NCBI GenBank assembly: GCA_019925095.2 | Contig: CM034408.1 | Location: 1,860,001 to 1,924,000 of the forward strand | Direction of reading: 5' to 3' | Length of the DNA: 64,000 nt | Source of the DNA: Dendrolimus kikuchii | Taxonomy: Eukaryota; Arthropoda; Insecta; Lepidoptera; Lasiocampidae | Shown here: positions 10,637 through 21,731 of the stretch, in pieces | Layout of the letters: each line of letters opens with the position of its first letter | Position numbering within the stretch: position 1 is the first letter of the stretch | Translations under genes and position numbers: made by a program | Notes under the pieces: model-generated | Database searches by the model: none | The model's input: the letters and a program-made list of their open reading frames with translations, nothing else | Told to the model about the DNA's origin: nothing

Positions 10637-11324
10637 GTGAGCTTTCTCTGAAATTTTGTGTAAATTATGTATTTGTAACAACGTTGTTGTAAAGATGTCT
10701 ACTAGGTCGCATATATACACAAGTCTTAATTTTTAGAGTTCTCTAACAAGAATTGAATATAATTAAAACTAAATTTTAACGGTTTTAAGCGGGGCATTTT
10801 ATTGATGATCACGGCTACTGAAACGTCGGAATGATTTACAAATAACATTCACGTTTAAAACCGTTAAAACGTACTGTTAATCACATGTGCTTGTCGCGAA
10901 AACTTAAGAAAATACTAAAAACTGAATATAAGTTTGTCTGTCTTTCTATATCAAAGTAATTTTACTCCAATGCGGTATAGATATATATAAATTGGAAGTA
11001 TATAGTGTGACGGAATTGCGAACAACTGAAAAATGGGGTAGCCACCATACATGTAACTGTATGGTTGAAAACTAAAAATTAAATGAATTTAAACTTATAT
11101 CTAATCATAGATCACCTTTAATAAAGTCTTGGGCGTATGATATTATAGGGATCAACCAGATTGAGTCAATTTTGTTAGAAGACAACTGGGGTCGATTCTA
11201 CTATTTCGATATCTTGGGGTTGTAAAGATGTTGAAAGTACAATTCCATTGCGATAGTGTCAAAAATTCGTATTCTATTAAATCCACAATATCTTCTCGAA
11301 TTGGTCGCTGCAGAATGGTAGTAG
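10637..11324. other. start of mas intron 1, unclassified
   Basis: AT-rich. Unlike most of the intron no dispersed repeat is obvious, so proximal regulatory elements are possible. Confidence 0.3.
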
Positions 11325-11530
11325 AAAAAAATAAGATAACACTTTATTGCTCACCAAATGTACAATTACAAAAATGCACAATTACAATATTGTCATGGTA
11401 GGAACAATAGGCGGCCTTATCGCTTCAAGCAATCTCTTCCAGGCAACCTAACTTAAGGAATAGTTTAACCTAATCTGGCGATGCAGGTGGTGCAGATTAT
11501 TAAATAGAACTTAAACAGACGCACTTAAAC
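11325..11530 (-). mobile_element. LINE-K 3' end
   Basis: CACTTTATTGCTCACCAAA followed by GGCGGCCTTATCGCTTC and CAATCTCTTCCAGGCAACC; minus orientation, same family as 48471 and 57313. Confidence 0.6.
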
Positions 11531-11570
11531 TGAATATTTTATAAATTAAAGACAAGACATACTCAAATCT

Positions 11571-12205
11571 ATACTAATATTATGAAGCTGAAGAGTTTGT
11601 TTGTTTAAACGCGCTAATCTCAGGAACCGCTGGTCCGATTTGAAAAATTCTTTCAGTGTTGAATAGTACATTTATCGCGGAAGGCTATAGGCTATATTAT
11701 ATTTTTGAAAAAATTAGGGATCCTTGCTAAAAGTCCAATAATGTAACCCAAGGTGTAAAAAATGACCCGAAAAAATCCTTTCACGGCATGCGCTGCGAAA
11801 ACTCTTGATTATAGAACAAAACACTGTACTACCACTTTGCAGAACATATAATTGTCTACAAAAAATATTGCGTAACCATATATGTCTAACTATTGTAGTT
11901 ATCTCACAATAAGTGTTTTTTTTTTATTTTGTCGCTCCAAAAGCTCTTTATTTTGTACCTTGGTATTAATCCTTATCAAAATAAACTACTCCATATTCAA
12001 GAAGAATTCAATACCTTTCTAGAACTTTTTGAATTATTCAATTCGGACATTTCATTCAAAAGATATCGCGATATTTAAAATGTAAGTATTAGCGTTGCAG
12101 TCAAATATACTAATATATTGTTTGATTGAACGCGCTAATCTCATGAACTACCGGTCTGATTTGCAAAATTCTTTCAGTGTTGGATAGCCCATTTATCGAC
12201 GAAGG
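11571..12205 (+). mobile_element. HelA long variant with second 5' end, 3'-truncated
   Basis: Starts TCTATACTAATATTATGAAGC, carries about 500 bp of AT-rich filler, then restarts ATATACTAATATATTG and a second HelA body that stops at 12205 where another repeat begins. Same plan as 25246-26021. Confidence 0.7.
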
Positions 12206-12332
12206 CATTACGTTTGGATTTGTTGTGTTCGGTTATATTTGTACCTGTGTTATACGTGTTTGTATAGTTCTAATAAACTCTATAATAATGCCAACGGCAT
12301 TTTAATCCGAGTCACGCAACTCGTAACAATAT
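12206..12332 (+). repeat. dispersed repeat, inverted copy at 45905-46035
   Basis: ATTACGTTTGGATTTGTTGTG through CTCTATAATAATGCC to CAACTCGTAACAAT. It cuts HelA at its left end and could be a LINE or LTR terminus. Confidence 0.6.
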
Positions 12333-12712
12333 GTTGCTGGGGAGTTTGTTACGTCGCTTCTTCTCCTTTAACAGTGACTAAAATTGCTTTGGAAGCGGTG
12401 GTAGACTAATGACGACCAATAAGTAATCTGTAACATCCATTTTGAAAGAAATACATTATTTTCAACTACTCAACATAGATTAAGTAAGACGGGATCAGTG
12501 TTTACAATTTTATAAGCTCGTAACTCTCGAAGTATTGGTATGATTATGAGGCCTGTTCCTATATGTTAACAACTGTTCACTTGCGTTACTATCGGTTAAA
12601 ATTTGACATAAGCTCTATACAAATAATGTCAAAATTCAACCGACGTCGATGGTAAGGCAAACGATTAAATAGTACGATATAGGAACCGGCCAGTGGACGA
12701 AATACTCTAAAA
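12333..12712. other. unclassified, no gene
   Basis: Begins with a LINE-J-like GTTGCTGGGGAGTTTG...CGCTTCTTCTCCTTTAACAG piece; the rest is AT-rich. Confidence 0.35.
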
Positions 12713-12850
12713 CAGAGATTTTCAAAGTGGTCGATATCGACCCCCTGGGGTCGAAATCGCTTTCCCAAGGGTCGACATATACGAAAACTGATTTTGGGGA
12801 TCGATGAGGTCTAAAAATCGACCCATATTAAATAATACAAGTTCTTATTC
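12713..12850 (+). mobile_element. hAT-like transposon terminus
   Basis: Starts CAGAGATTTTCAAAGTGGTCGA and continues ATCGACCCCCTGGGGTCG. The CAGNG-TTTTCAA start and repeated GGTCGA motifs are typical of hAT termini. The other end was not found. Confidence 0.45.
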
Positions 12851-12897
12851 GAAATTTTCATGATACTGCATAAGTTGTATTACGTGTAGTAACTTAC

Positions 12898-13066
12898 ATA
12901 CATACATACATACATAACTTCACGCCAGTTCCCTTGTGGGGTAGGTACGAACAACAGAGTGCCATTTAGGCTTATTCTTACACACCTCACTTGCCTCTTT
13001 GACATTCATAACTCTTGTCATGCAAGCTCGTCTGTTCTTAAGGCTCCTGACATCACCTTCTGCTAG
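12898..13066 (-). mobile_element. RTL LINE fragment
   Basis: (CATA)n tail at 12898-12914 then the last about 55 codons of the family (RACMTRVMNVKEASEVCKN). Confidence 0.8.
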
Positions 13067-13174
13067 TAGTTCTGTGTAATAACTTGTTATAAGAATGACT
13101 AATATTTTAGTAGGAAGTATCATTCTTGTAAAATAATTACCTACTTAAGTATTATTAAGTAATTTGTATTAATT

Positions 13175-13503
13175 TTATCCGCGCAGGAACGGAGAAAGAA
13201 TACAATTTCCTGCGGCCTGGCGGCCTGTCGTAAGAGGCGACTAAACAACCCACAGCCAGGTGGTAGGGTATTTGCTCGACTGGATGGTGACCACCCCTGG
13301 TCTAGAGTATGCCGCCATAACAACCTTGTGTTGTGTTCCGGCATTAGTGACCAGGTTCCAGTCTCCTTTAAGAGAGCAGCAGCGCGTTTGTAGCACCTTT
13401 GGTGTTGTAAATGTCCATAGGCGATGGTAACCGCTTTCCATCAAGTGGGCCGTCTGCCTATCTGCTGAACTCCTGCAATAAAAATAAAAATAATAATAAA
13501 AAT
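13175..13503 (+). mobile_element. SINE-A, full length, interrupted A tail
   Basis: TTATCCGCGCAGGAACGG to CTCCTGCAATAAAAATAAAAATAA; the tail has become (AATA)n. Confidence 0.88.
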
Positions 13504-13505
13504 AA

Positions 13506-13740
13506 CTAGCTGCGCCCGCGACGTCGTCCGCGTGGAATTTGCTTTCAAAACCTCCCGATTTTGAAACATTCTTTATTGGTGTTCCGCTTCTATTGGTCTT
13601 AGCGTGATGATATAAAACCTATATATAGCCTTCCTCCATAAATGGGCTATCTAACATTGAAAGAATTTTTCAAATTGTAGTTCCTGAGATTAGCGCGTTC
13701 AAGCAAACAAACAAACTCTTCAGCTTTATATATTAGTGTA
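13506..13740 (-). mobile_element. HelA Helitron-like element
   Basis: CTAG at 13506-13509, GGACGACGTCGCGGGC before it on minus, and 5' end TACACTAATATATAAAGC. Directly abuts the SINE-A tail. Confidence 0.75.
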
Positions 13741-13859
13741 GATTACGGTAAAAGCTTATTGACGATCTCATCATACACAGTCGGTGCGGCCATCTAAAAT
13801 CTTTCGTCGTATAAAAAGCCTTTTCGCGCAAACGTGGCTGTACTAATTTTTTAAATTTG

Positions 13860-14106
13860 TTTTTTTTTTTTTTTTTTTTTATTGCAGGAGTTCAGCAGAC
13901 AGGCAGACGGCCCACTTAGTGGAAAGCGGTTACCATCGCCTATGGATATTTGCAACACCAAAGGTGCTACAAATGCGCTGCTGCTCTCTTAAAGGAGACT
14001 GGAACCTGGTCACTAATGCCGGAACACAATACAAGATTGTTATGGCGGCATACTCTAGACCACGGTGGTCGCCATCCAGCCGAGCAAATACTCTACCACC
14101 TGGCTG
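13860..14106 (-). mobile_element. SINE-A, 5'-truncated, 21-nt A tail
   Basis: T run at 13860-13880; ends within the CCACCTGGCTG segment, so the 5' third is missing. Confidence 0.85.
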
Positions 14107-14297
14107 AATTATATTATTATTTATTGAAAGTTGTTGAACGTATTCAGGGATTTTGTTGAGATCATTATACTTTGACATAATTGGTATTTACGGTTACACA
14201 TTTCAACGTGTGAAAAGGGAAAACATAATATATAAAGATAAAGCTTAATACTATAATGAAAGAAAATACAACTAAATTATAAATTAAACTAAATAAA

Positions 14298-14870
14298 TCT
14301 TCTATATATTAATTAATACGTGAAGCAAAAACTTTGTACCCCTTTTTACGAAAATTGCGCGGACGGAGGAGTATGAAATTTCGCACACTTATAGTTTATA
14401 TAGAGAAGAAGCGACGACTGCTAAATTTTTTTTAAATTATGCATAAAAATACATTAAATCAATTAAAAAAAAAACATTACACAACACGCATATATACTCT
14501 TGTGTTTATTGTTAAAGACAAATTAACAGTGTAGACGGCCTCTGTGGTTGAGCGGGCTAAGCCTTTGCCGGCCTACCTCACTTCAACGCAGAGGCTCCGG
14601 GTTCGATTCCTGGTATAGTAAATTTCGGAAACGTATTTTCTCCCTTATTTACTATGGTCTGGGTGTCTGGGATCGGCCCCAGAGTAGTCCGTTATATATT
14701 ACCCATAACACAAGCGTAACTTGCTTAATTTGGGGATATACAATGTGTGTGTTTGTCTGCCGATTATTTATTTATTTATTTAGTGTAGCCTTGGCGAAAT
14801 CTGTGATTATAGAAGTATAGTCATTGACATTAATTATTATGATCGAATTTGGACAACGGGCGACCACTAG
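14298..14870 (+). mobile_element. HelD Helitron-like element interrupted by SINE-B
   Basis: Starts TCTATATATTAATTAATACG and ends GGGCGACCACTAG followed by T. The last part matches the hairpin GGTCGAATTTCGACC of other copies with two changes. It is split at 14534-14781 by a SINE. Confidence 0.75.
14534..14781 (+). mobile_element. SINE-B (tRNA-derived), full length with TSD
   Basis: A box-like TGGTTGAGCGGGC (14546) and B box GGTTCGATTCC (14601) are spaced as in tRNA genes, followed by an unrelated body and an (ATTT)n tail. AGTGTA at 14528-14533 and 14782-14787 is the TSD, matching the uninterrupted HelD sequence. Confidence 0.85.
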
Positions 14871-14912
14871 TTAAACTAAATACTTAAAAATAAACTAAAT
14901 AAATATAAAGTA

Positions 14913-15036
14913 TGTAACAAATCGCTGCCAGATGGAAGCGTGCCCAGAAGGCTGGCTGCATTGCCACGTTGTATGGCAATGCTGATTCGTTGCACGAAAT
15001 ACGAACCGGCCTTCTGATCACGGGTGGTATTAAAGA
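14913..15036 (-). mobile_element. QRIS-family 3' end
   Basis: On minus: [20 protein letters not shown], then [17 protein letters not shown]. Begins 40 bp after the HelD end. Confidence 0.72.
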
Positions 15037-15363
15037 GTTTCTAACAAATTTCTTTGAAGAAACCCTTTGCCGGTGGACCCCAGGGATGACGTGTCAACTC
15101 CAGACGGCACATTTATTAGAATTCTGTAGTTAAATGGTAAAAACAATAGATATTTGTCTGCCCTATGGTGCCCGTCACTGTGCGCGGTTCGACACGCACT
15201 TGGCCGGTTTTTTAGACTCGCAAACTTTTTCAAACCTTTCTATTTTGGAAATTTATTATACTTTCTATTTTTCTAGTTTGGAAAATTGCCTAAACACTGC
15301 ATGCTTCCTGGTCAGGATTCGAACTTACCACTCATCACACATCACATCACATCAGCCACTATT
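15037..15363. other. no gene seen
   Basis: Unclassified; a CATCACACATCACATCACATCAG run lies just before the next SINE. Confidence 0.3.
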
Positions 15364-15608
15364 GACGACCTCCGTAGTTGAGTGGGCTATGCCTTTGCCA
15401 GAGTACCTCACTGCAACGCAGAGGTACCGGGTTCGATTCCTGGTATAGTAAATTTCGGAAACGTATTTTCTCCGTTATTTACTATGGTCTCGGTGTCTGG
15501 GATCGGCCCCCGATTAGGCCGTTGTATATTACCCATAACACAAGGGTAACTTGCTTGATTTGAGGATATGCAGTATGTGTGTTTGTCTGCCGATTATTAT
15601 TATTATTA
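15364..15608 (+). mobile_element. SINE-B, full length, (ATT)n tail
   Basis: GACGACCTCCGTAGTTGAGTGGGC with B box GGTTCGATTCC; the tail is ATTATTATTATTATT, unlike the ATTT tail of the first copy. Confidence 0.85.
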
Positions 15609-16217
15609 CTAAGTGTTCGGAATACAGATATTGAGCGCCGGTTTTCGATTGTTACGCGGTGCTCTCGCGCAATATATTTAGTTTTAAATTAATTATTGCC
15701 AATTTCCCGTATTTGCAAGTGTGCGGAACATTATAATAGTGTCTATAATATACTCAGGGAGTTGTGTCGGAAAAGGACGAGGCGCGGGTGTATTTGGACA
15801 GACATTTATCTATCCCCGTAGTGTTTCCCTTGTAGTAGTAGATTAGCAGGATATTTTATATATTTCCTCTCAAGGGGCGCCCCTCCCTTAAAATACTGAC
15901 AGATTAGTGTTCCCCCTTGTTCCTGTTCCCACCATCGCCGGCTGGAGTACCAGGTAAGTAACTAGCATATTAAGTACCAAAATTTACCTTGTGGGTTTGT
16001 GCCGTCGGGTTACCCATCCCGCCGTGTATGGTACACTAAGCTATTACAACTTATACAAATTTTGAATGAATTGATAAAAATACAAAGTTAGAATACAATC
16101 TCTAATTTTTATAATTATCACATTCTTAGATACCGTTATCATATATTCTGTTTATGAACTATGGATTACGGGTTTCTTTGTTTATCGATCGAATGGTGAT
16201 CAATCAAAATAGCAGGA
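15609..16217. other. unclassified, locally GC-richer, with a perfect splice donor
   Basis: No dispersed repeat recognised. ACCAG/GTAAGTAA at 15949-15960 is a consensus donor preceded by about 340 bp without obvious coding potential; it could close a non-coding leader exon. Confidence 0.3.
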
Positions 16218-16983
16218 CTCGGAATTTTGGTTAGAAATCTTGGACGAACTCTGGAATTTTGCTTATTTCCTGCGGCTTGGCGACCTGTCGTAAGAGGCGA
16301 CAAAACAAACCACAGCCAGGTAGGGTATTTGCCTTGATGGCTACCACCCCTGGTCTATAGAGTAACACATAACCTTGAGTTGTGTTCCGAATTCTTGGTC
16401 AGGTTACAGTCTGCGTTTGGAGAGCGGCAGCACATTGGTAGCGCTTTTAGTGTTACAAATGTCCATAGGCAACGGTAAATGCTTCCCATCAGGTGAGCCG
16501 TCTGCCTTATCACTAATAAGTCTACTTTCTTCGAAATTACTAGTCTGGAGTACAAGTTATAAGTCTTGGACGAGATCTGGAATTTTAGTTATAAATCTTG
16601 GAGGAGATCTGGAATTTTAGTTATAAATCTTAGAGGAGATCTGGAATTTTAATTATAAATCTTGGAGGAGATCTGGAATTTTAGTTATAAATCTTGGAGG
16701 AGATCTGGAATTTTAGTTATAAATCCTGGTGGAGATCTGGAATTTTAGTTATAAATCCTGGTGGAGATCTGGAATTTTAATTATAAATCTTGGAGGAGAT
16801 CTGGAATTTTAGTTATAAATCCTGGTGGAGATCTGGAATTTTAATTATAAATCTTGGAGGAGATCTGGAATTTTAGTTATAAATCCTGGTGGAGATCTGG
16901 AATTTTAATTATAAATCTTGGAGGAGATCTGGAATTTTAGTTATAAATCTTGGAGGAGATCTGGAGTTTTAGTTATAAATCTT
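16218..16983 (+). repeat. 32-bp minisatellite, about 15 copies, split by SINE-A
   Basis: Unit about GGAATTTTAGTTATAAATC followed by TTGGAGGAGATCT. Thirteen contiguous units span 16565-16983; a diverged unit at 16218-16262 lies on the far side of a SINE-A. CTTGGAGG and CCTGGTGG unit types alternate in the middle of the array. Confidence 0.93.
16263..16510 (+). mobile_element. SINE-A, 5'-truncated, inside the minisatellite
   Basis: Starts at the TTTCCTGCGG segment and lacks a clear A tail; more diverged than most copies (TTGGTAGCGCTTTTAGTGTT). Confidence 0.75.
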
Positions 16984-17728
16984 AAAACAGCTCTTATAAT
17001 TTTATGTCCTGGCCCCATCTACGTTAATGTTAGTGATTGTCCGCCTATGTTTTATTTATAGTATTAAAAAATAACGTATCAACGAATATTTACGTCAGTG
17101 TACAACTGTTCATTTTTAAGTTACCAGTTAATATTTAATATTGTTAAAATCTGGAAACTCAGCGACACAATAGTTCGTGTGGTGAATTTTTTAGCTACCC
17201 TCATGTTGTGCGCCCTCTGTTGGGTCATGTTGAAATCTCGAATTTTGCCACTGGTTACATTACCTATGAAAAATGTTGAAGAATTCAACTGAAAAGTATT
17301 TTTTTATAAATAATATTTTTTATTGTTTAACCTCATTTTACGCAAAAGGCCCTCGTTCCAGGAACAATGTTACATCTCAAATAATACATTACATCCTTGG
17401 CTGCTACTACGTTACCTGTATTTTTCTTAGTGTGTTAGTTTAAAGCATTACGGCGCAGATGTAGTATTAGCATTAGAATAAGAGTCTGAGTCTTGATTTT
17501 AATACGTTTAAGTGTCTGTGCCGATCACTATAGCGACGAAAGGTACGATGTATGTTTGTATGTTAGCAATGCGTAGTAGTGATGTAGTATGTGATGCTTA
17601 CGCGCAATATGGGGCACGGCTAACGGTGTGAGTGTGAGCTCCGTTAAGTATGCGCGTGCGCAACCAACGGGCCCGTGCACCGCTACCATACTATACTTCG
17701 CTGCCAATAGTTACTATTGATTTTTATA
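16984..17728. other. no gene seen
   Basis: Possibly single-copy intronic sequence; 17520-17700 is GC-richer with alternating purine/pyrimidine runs. Confidence 0.3.
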
Positions 17729-18002
17729 TTTTTTTTTATTGCAGGAGATCAGCAGACAGGCAGACGGCCCACTCGATGGAAAGCGGTTATCATCGCCTAT
17801 GGACATTTGCAACACCAAAGGTGCTACAAATGCGCTGCTGCTCTCTTAAGGGAGACTGGAACCTGGTCACTAATGCCGGAACACAACTCAAGGTTGTTAT
17901 GGCGACATACTTTAGACCAGGGGTGGTAGCCATCCAGTCGCCTCTTACGACAGGCCGCCCGGCCGCAGGAAATTGTATTCTTTCTCCGTTCCTGCACGGA
18001 TA
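17729..18002 (-). mobile_element. SINE-A with internal deletion
   Basis: The GGCAAATGCCC...GGTTGTTAA block (about 37 bp) is missing between CCATCCAGTC and GCCTCTTACGACAGG. Confidence 0.85.
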
Positions 18003-18379
18003 AAATATAATAATACGGATAATAGTATATGTAAGTTTATTATGTATACTAGTCGTGAAAACTTAAGAAAATATTAATAAATACGTGTTGTGTGAGACTG
18101 GTGCTAATTTGTATTTGTGCAGATTTGTATCACAGAATGCTAAGAAACTAACTACATACTAATTTTAAAGTAATGTCATATGTGTGTGTGTGTACATACA
18201 CACACATGGAACAAGTATAGGAATTATTATAGTGTGATTAGCATTAGCATGAGACTGTGAAAACGTATTTGTTTATCTGTAATGAATGTACAATGCGATA
18301 TTAAAATTCTAGAGTAACTTATGTAGGAAATAATAGAATTAGAGAAATGTGATATATGATGATTATATAATAATATTAA
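18003..18379. other. AT-rich, no gene
   Basis: Contains a TGTGTGTGTGTGTACATACACACACA palindrome-like run near 18182-18207. Confidence 0.3.
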
Positions 18380-18819
18380 CTAGTGGTCACCCGTGGCCGA
18401 TTTTTTTTTATTGCAGGAGATCAGCAGACAGGCAGACGGCCCACTTAATGGAAAGCGGTTACCATCGCCTATGGACATTTGCAACAGCAAAGTTGCTACA
18501 AATGCGCTGCTGCTAAAAAATTTCGACCATAATAATTAATGTCAAAGACTATACTTCTACAATCACAGATTTCGCCAAGGCTATACTGTTAATTTGATTT
18601 TAACAAAAGAGTATACATGTGTGTGTGTGTCAAATATTAATTATTAATATTAATAATTTTTTATTGATTTAATGTATTTTTTATACATAATTTTTAAAAA
18701 AATAGCATTCGTCGCTTATTCTCTATATAAACTATAAGTGTGGGAAATTTCATACTCCTCCGTCCGCGCAATTTTCGTAAAAAGGGGTACAAAGATTTTA
18801 CTTCACGTATAATATATCC
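18380..18819 (-). mobile_element. HelD Helitron-like element interrupted by SINE-A
   Basis: CTAG at 18380-18383, body down to CTTCACGTATAATATA. The SINE sits inside the terminal hairpin, separating GGTCACCCGTGGCCGA from AAATTTCGACCATAATAATT. Confidence 0.72.
18401..18514 (-). mobile_element. SINE-A, 5'-truncated
   Basis: 114 bp: A tail plus the last third only; breaks off after GCGCTGCTGCT. Confidence 0.82.
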
Positions 18820-18821
18820 AT

Positions 18822-19078
18822 ACATACATACATACATAACTTCACGCCAGTTCCCTTGCGGGGTAGGCACGAACAACAGAGTGCCATTTAGGCTTATTCT
18901 TACACACCTCACTTGCCTCTTTGACATTCATAACTCTTGTCATGCAAGCTCGTCTGTTCTTAAGGCTCCTGACATCACCTTCTGCTAGTACACGATCAAT
19001 TTGATCATGGAAGGTGTGTCGTGGCCTTCCACGACTTCTGCATCCATCCACTTTTGCATTGTATATCTGTTTAGTCAT
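18822..19078 (-). mobile_element. RTL LINE fragment
   Basis: (CATA)n tail at 18822-18838; codes the last about 78 residues from TKQIYNAKVDG to ARELA. Confidence 0.83.
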
Positions 19079-19126
19079 ATAGATATATAATATAGATATA
19101 TAATATGTACATTTTTTAATAATTGT

Positions 19127-19172
19127 TGTTCGTGCCTACCCCGCAAGGGAACTGGCGTGAAGTTATGTATGT
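19127..19172 (+). mobile_element. RTL 3' tip
   Basis: 46 bp: CGTGCCTACCCCGCAAGGG to TATGTATGTATGTAT. Confidence 0.75.
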
Positions 19173-19385
19173 ATGTATTTTTTAATAATATTGTACTGCA
19201 AATCCTGCCCTAGCTTTTGTGCCATATGTCTCTCCATCTTAAGCTTTAGTTGTCTGGAAGAGATTGCTGTCAGCGATAAGACCCCCATTTGTACCCAATT
19301 CTCAGCTGTATTGTGTATTCTTGCATTAATTTTATTGTACAATAAAGTATATTCTATTCTCTTCTATAGAAAATAATAGTTAAAA

Positions 19386-19680
19386 AAAAACTAAAATAAT
19401 ACGCTTTTAAAGAAAATCCAACTAAAAAATAGAAAATAAATTTTAATAAATTTGAATTAAAAATAGTGTAAGAAAAAGTGATTTTATTGTAAAAAAAGCG
19501 TGGTGTATCAATAGTTATAAATATTTTATGAACAGATATGAGTAGAAGGGTTATTTTGATAATATCCGGAAAAGCACCCCACGCTTTTTTTACAATAAAA
19601 TCATTTTTTCTTACACTATTTTTAATTCAAATTTATTTTCTATTTTTTAGTTGGATTTTCTATAAAAGCGTAGTTTTTAC
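19386..19680. repeat. foldback element, arms about 110-120 bp
   Basis: 19386-19506 is complementary to 19575-19680 with one 12-bp insertion (TTTTAATAAATT) and few mismatches. The loop is about 68 bp. Likely a MITE-like or foldback transposon, no coding capacity. Confidence 0.87.
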
Positions 19681-20365
19681 TTGCTTATTTAAACTATTAT
19701 TTATTTTTCATTTTTTTGTGATTATTTAATGATTTAATTCCCTTCTCCGTGGAAACTTTGAAAAAAGAATTAAATACACTTATGATAAAATGGAACATTA
19801 TGTAAAAATAAGCTTTTTGAAAAGGTTTTTAAATACAAGCTTTTGAGATCCTGCATATCATGTAGCAGCAGAGTGCTAGCCAAGACAAGTAAATCGAGCC
19901 CAAACATGACGGGTCTATCTTGTTTCGTACAGGAGTTCCTATGGCCACCTTCCGACTCCATCATCAGATCAGCTCCATGGTACCATATTATTGCATTGTC
20001 ACGCGATATACACATACATGCAAAATTTCAGCTCAATCGGAAACCGGGAAGTCGATCAAAGTCAACTTGAAAGATTCCGTTACTAACATACGTATGAAGC
20101 TAATATAAAAGCGTATTAACAAAGAAAGACGGACTAGATTTCATAAAGATTCCACTTTTGCCAATAATTGCAACGGAACCCTAAATAGAAAACAGATTTT
20201 TATGTAACCGTTACTTTGTATACAAATATAACAGGTTTTAGAAAGATATCCAATTTTGGGTTTTTATAAATGCTAATTTTTGGACTCGCACAACTTTCAG
20301 ACTGAACGGATGGGCTATTAACCATAATGGTCATTATATCTTTCGATTATATTATTATCTGTGGA
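19681..20365. other. dispersed non-coding repeat, no gene
   Basis: 19965-20185 has the CAAAATTTCAGCTCAATCGG and ACGGAACCCTAAAT strings seen in many lepidopteran intergenic repeats. Identity from memory only. Confidence 0.35.
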
Positions 20366-20691
20366 GTGATACCGAAGTAAGAAAGAGAGTTGGTCTGAAA
20401 GAGAGTGTCGGGGTGAAGGTAAGGAAAGGAATGCTCCTGTGGTTCGGGCATGTGGAAAGAATGCATGATGAAAGAACGACTAAACAGATATACAATGCAG
20501 AAGTCATGGAAGGCCACGAAGCACCTTACATGATCAAATTGATCGTATACTAGCAGAAGGTGATGTCAGTCACAGTCAAGGTGATGTCAAAGAAGCGAGT
20601 GAGGTGTGTAAGAACAAGCCTGAATGGCGCTCTGTTGCTCGTGTCTATCCCGCAAGGGAATTTGCGTGAAGCTATGTATGTATGTATCTTT
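20366..20691 (+). mobile_element. RTL LINE fragment, decayed
   Basis: AATACCGAAG-type start, several indels (GATGTCAGTCACAGTCAAGG) and stops; ends GCGTGAAGCTATGTATGTATGTAT. Confidence 0.8.
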
Positions 20692-20963
20692 CCATTATAT
20701 TTATATCATTTTTTCAAGTCTATGTAATACGTAACGTTACATGCGAGCGGGGGTACGCACTTAGGATTGGAAGGAAATACCAGTTTTTAACTAAATGCTT
20801 TTAACTTACACATCCGTACGTGATTCTTCTCCACAGGGTCTGCAACTAACGACGCACTGTCCCGACTATAAGATGTCTCACTCAGAATACCGTCGCCGAT
20901 ATTGCGTAGAATTTACCGAATTTACCGCGTCTGGTTATCCTCTTTAACTACGCCACACACCTT
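20692..20963. other. no gene seen
   Basis: Unclassified. Confidence 0.25.
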
Positions 20964-21181
20964 TTATCCGTGCAGGAACGGAGAAAGAATACAATTTCCT
21001 GCGGCCGGGCCTGTCGTAAGAGGCGACAAAACAACCCATAGCCAGGTGGTAGGGCATTTGCCCGACTGGATGGCTACCACCGCTTTCCAGTATGTGGACC
21101 GTCTACCTTGTCTGCTGTCTATAGGCGATGGTAACCACTTTCCAACTCTGTCTGTCTGCTGAACTCCTGCAATAAAAAAAA
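20964..21181 (+). mobile_element. SINE-A with rearranged centre
   Basis: 5' and 3' ends intact, but about 100 bp of the middle are lost and the GTCTGCC end motif appears twice. Confidence 0.8.
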
Positions 21182-21189
21182 GACCACCT

Positions 21190-21731
21190 CCTGCTACTGC
21201 AGTGCTCACCTCCGAATATACAGCGTGTATATCTCCGATCCGATCTCCCTTTAAACTACACTAAACTCGTCCTTCACTGAACTGCCCGCTTAACTTTTCA
21301 CTAAACTCACTACTAAACTGTTCACTAAACTCGTCGCTGTCTTCTATTAATCTTCTCTTCCAACTCTTTAGTATCGTACTTGTCGCTTCGCTGTCTTGAA
21401 CTGAACTCAACTCTACACTGCCCAGTCGGCGCGCCTTACGCTGCTTATATACCCGGAAGAATCTTCTGGAACCCACAAATTCGAACTTCTGGTTTCTTCT
21501 CTTTCAAACACCATAACCTTTGTTTTCTTCGCTGTAATTTACTGTCTGTCTCTTTCCAAACATCTATCTATCTCTGTTTTTTCCTGCCTGTCTATTCTAG
21601 AATTTCGATCTCTACCTATCCCTTTCTAAAATGTATCTGTCCTTGTCTTTTCCTTCTAGAATCTTCTCCCTTTTTCTAAAAGTCTTGAGACCGGCTTACG
21701 CTGCCAGAATGTTCTACCCTCGGTCGCCACA
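21190..21731 (-). mobile_element. possible solo LTR
   Basis: On minus it starts TGTGGCGACCGAGGGTAG, has a TATA box (GGGTATATAAGCAGCG, 21445-21460 region) followed by transcribed-looking sequence with repeated AGTTTAGTGAA units, and no ORF of note. This fits a Gypsy-type LTR. No TSD could be fixed, so a truncated LTR or another promoter-bearing repeat remains possible. Confidence 0.42.

Noticed and set aside
14546..14612. Functional tRNA gene from A and B boxes
   Set aside because: No acceptor or anticodon stem pairing; the same sequence recurs at 15364 and 35494 with a SINE body and tail.
16565..16983. CRISPR-like array
   Set aside because: Units are contiguous 32-bp repeats without unique spacers, in a eukaryotic intron.
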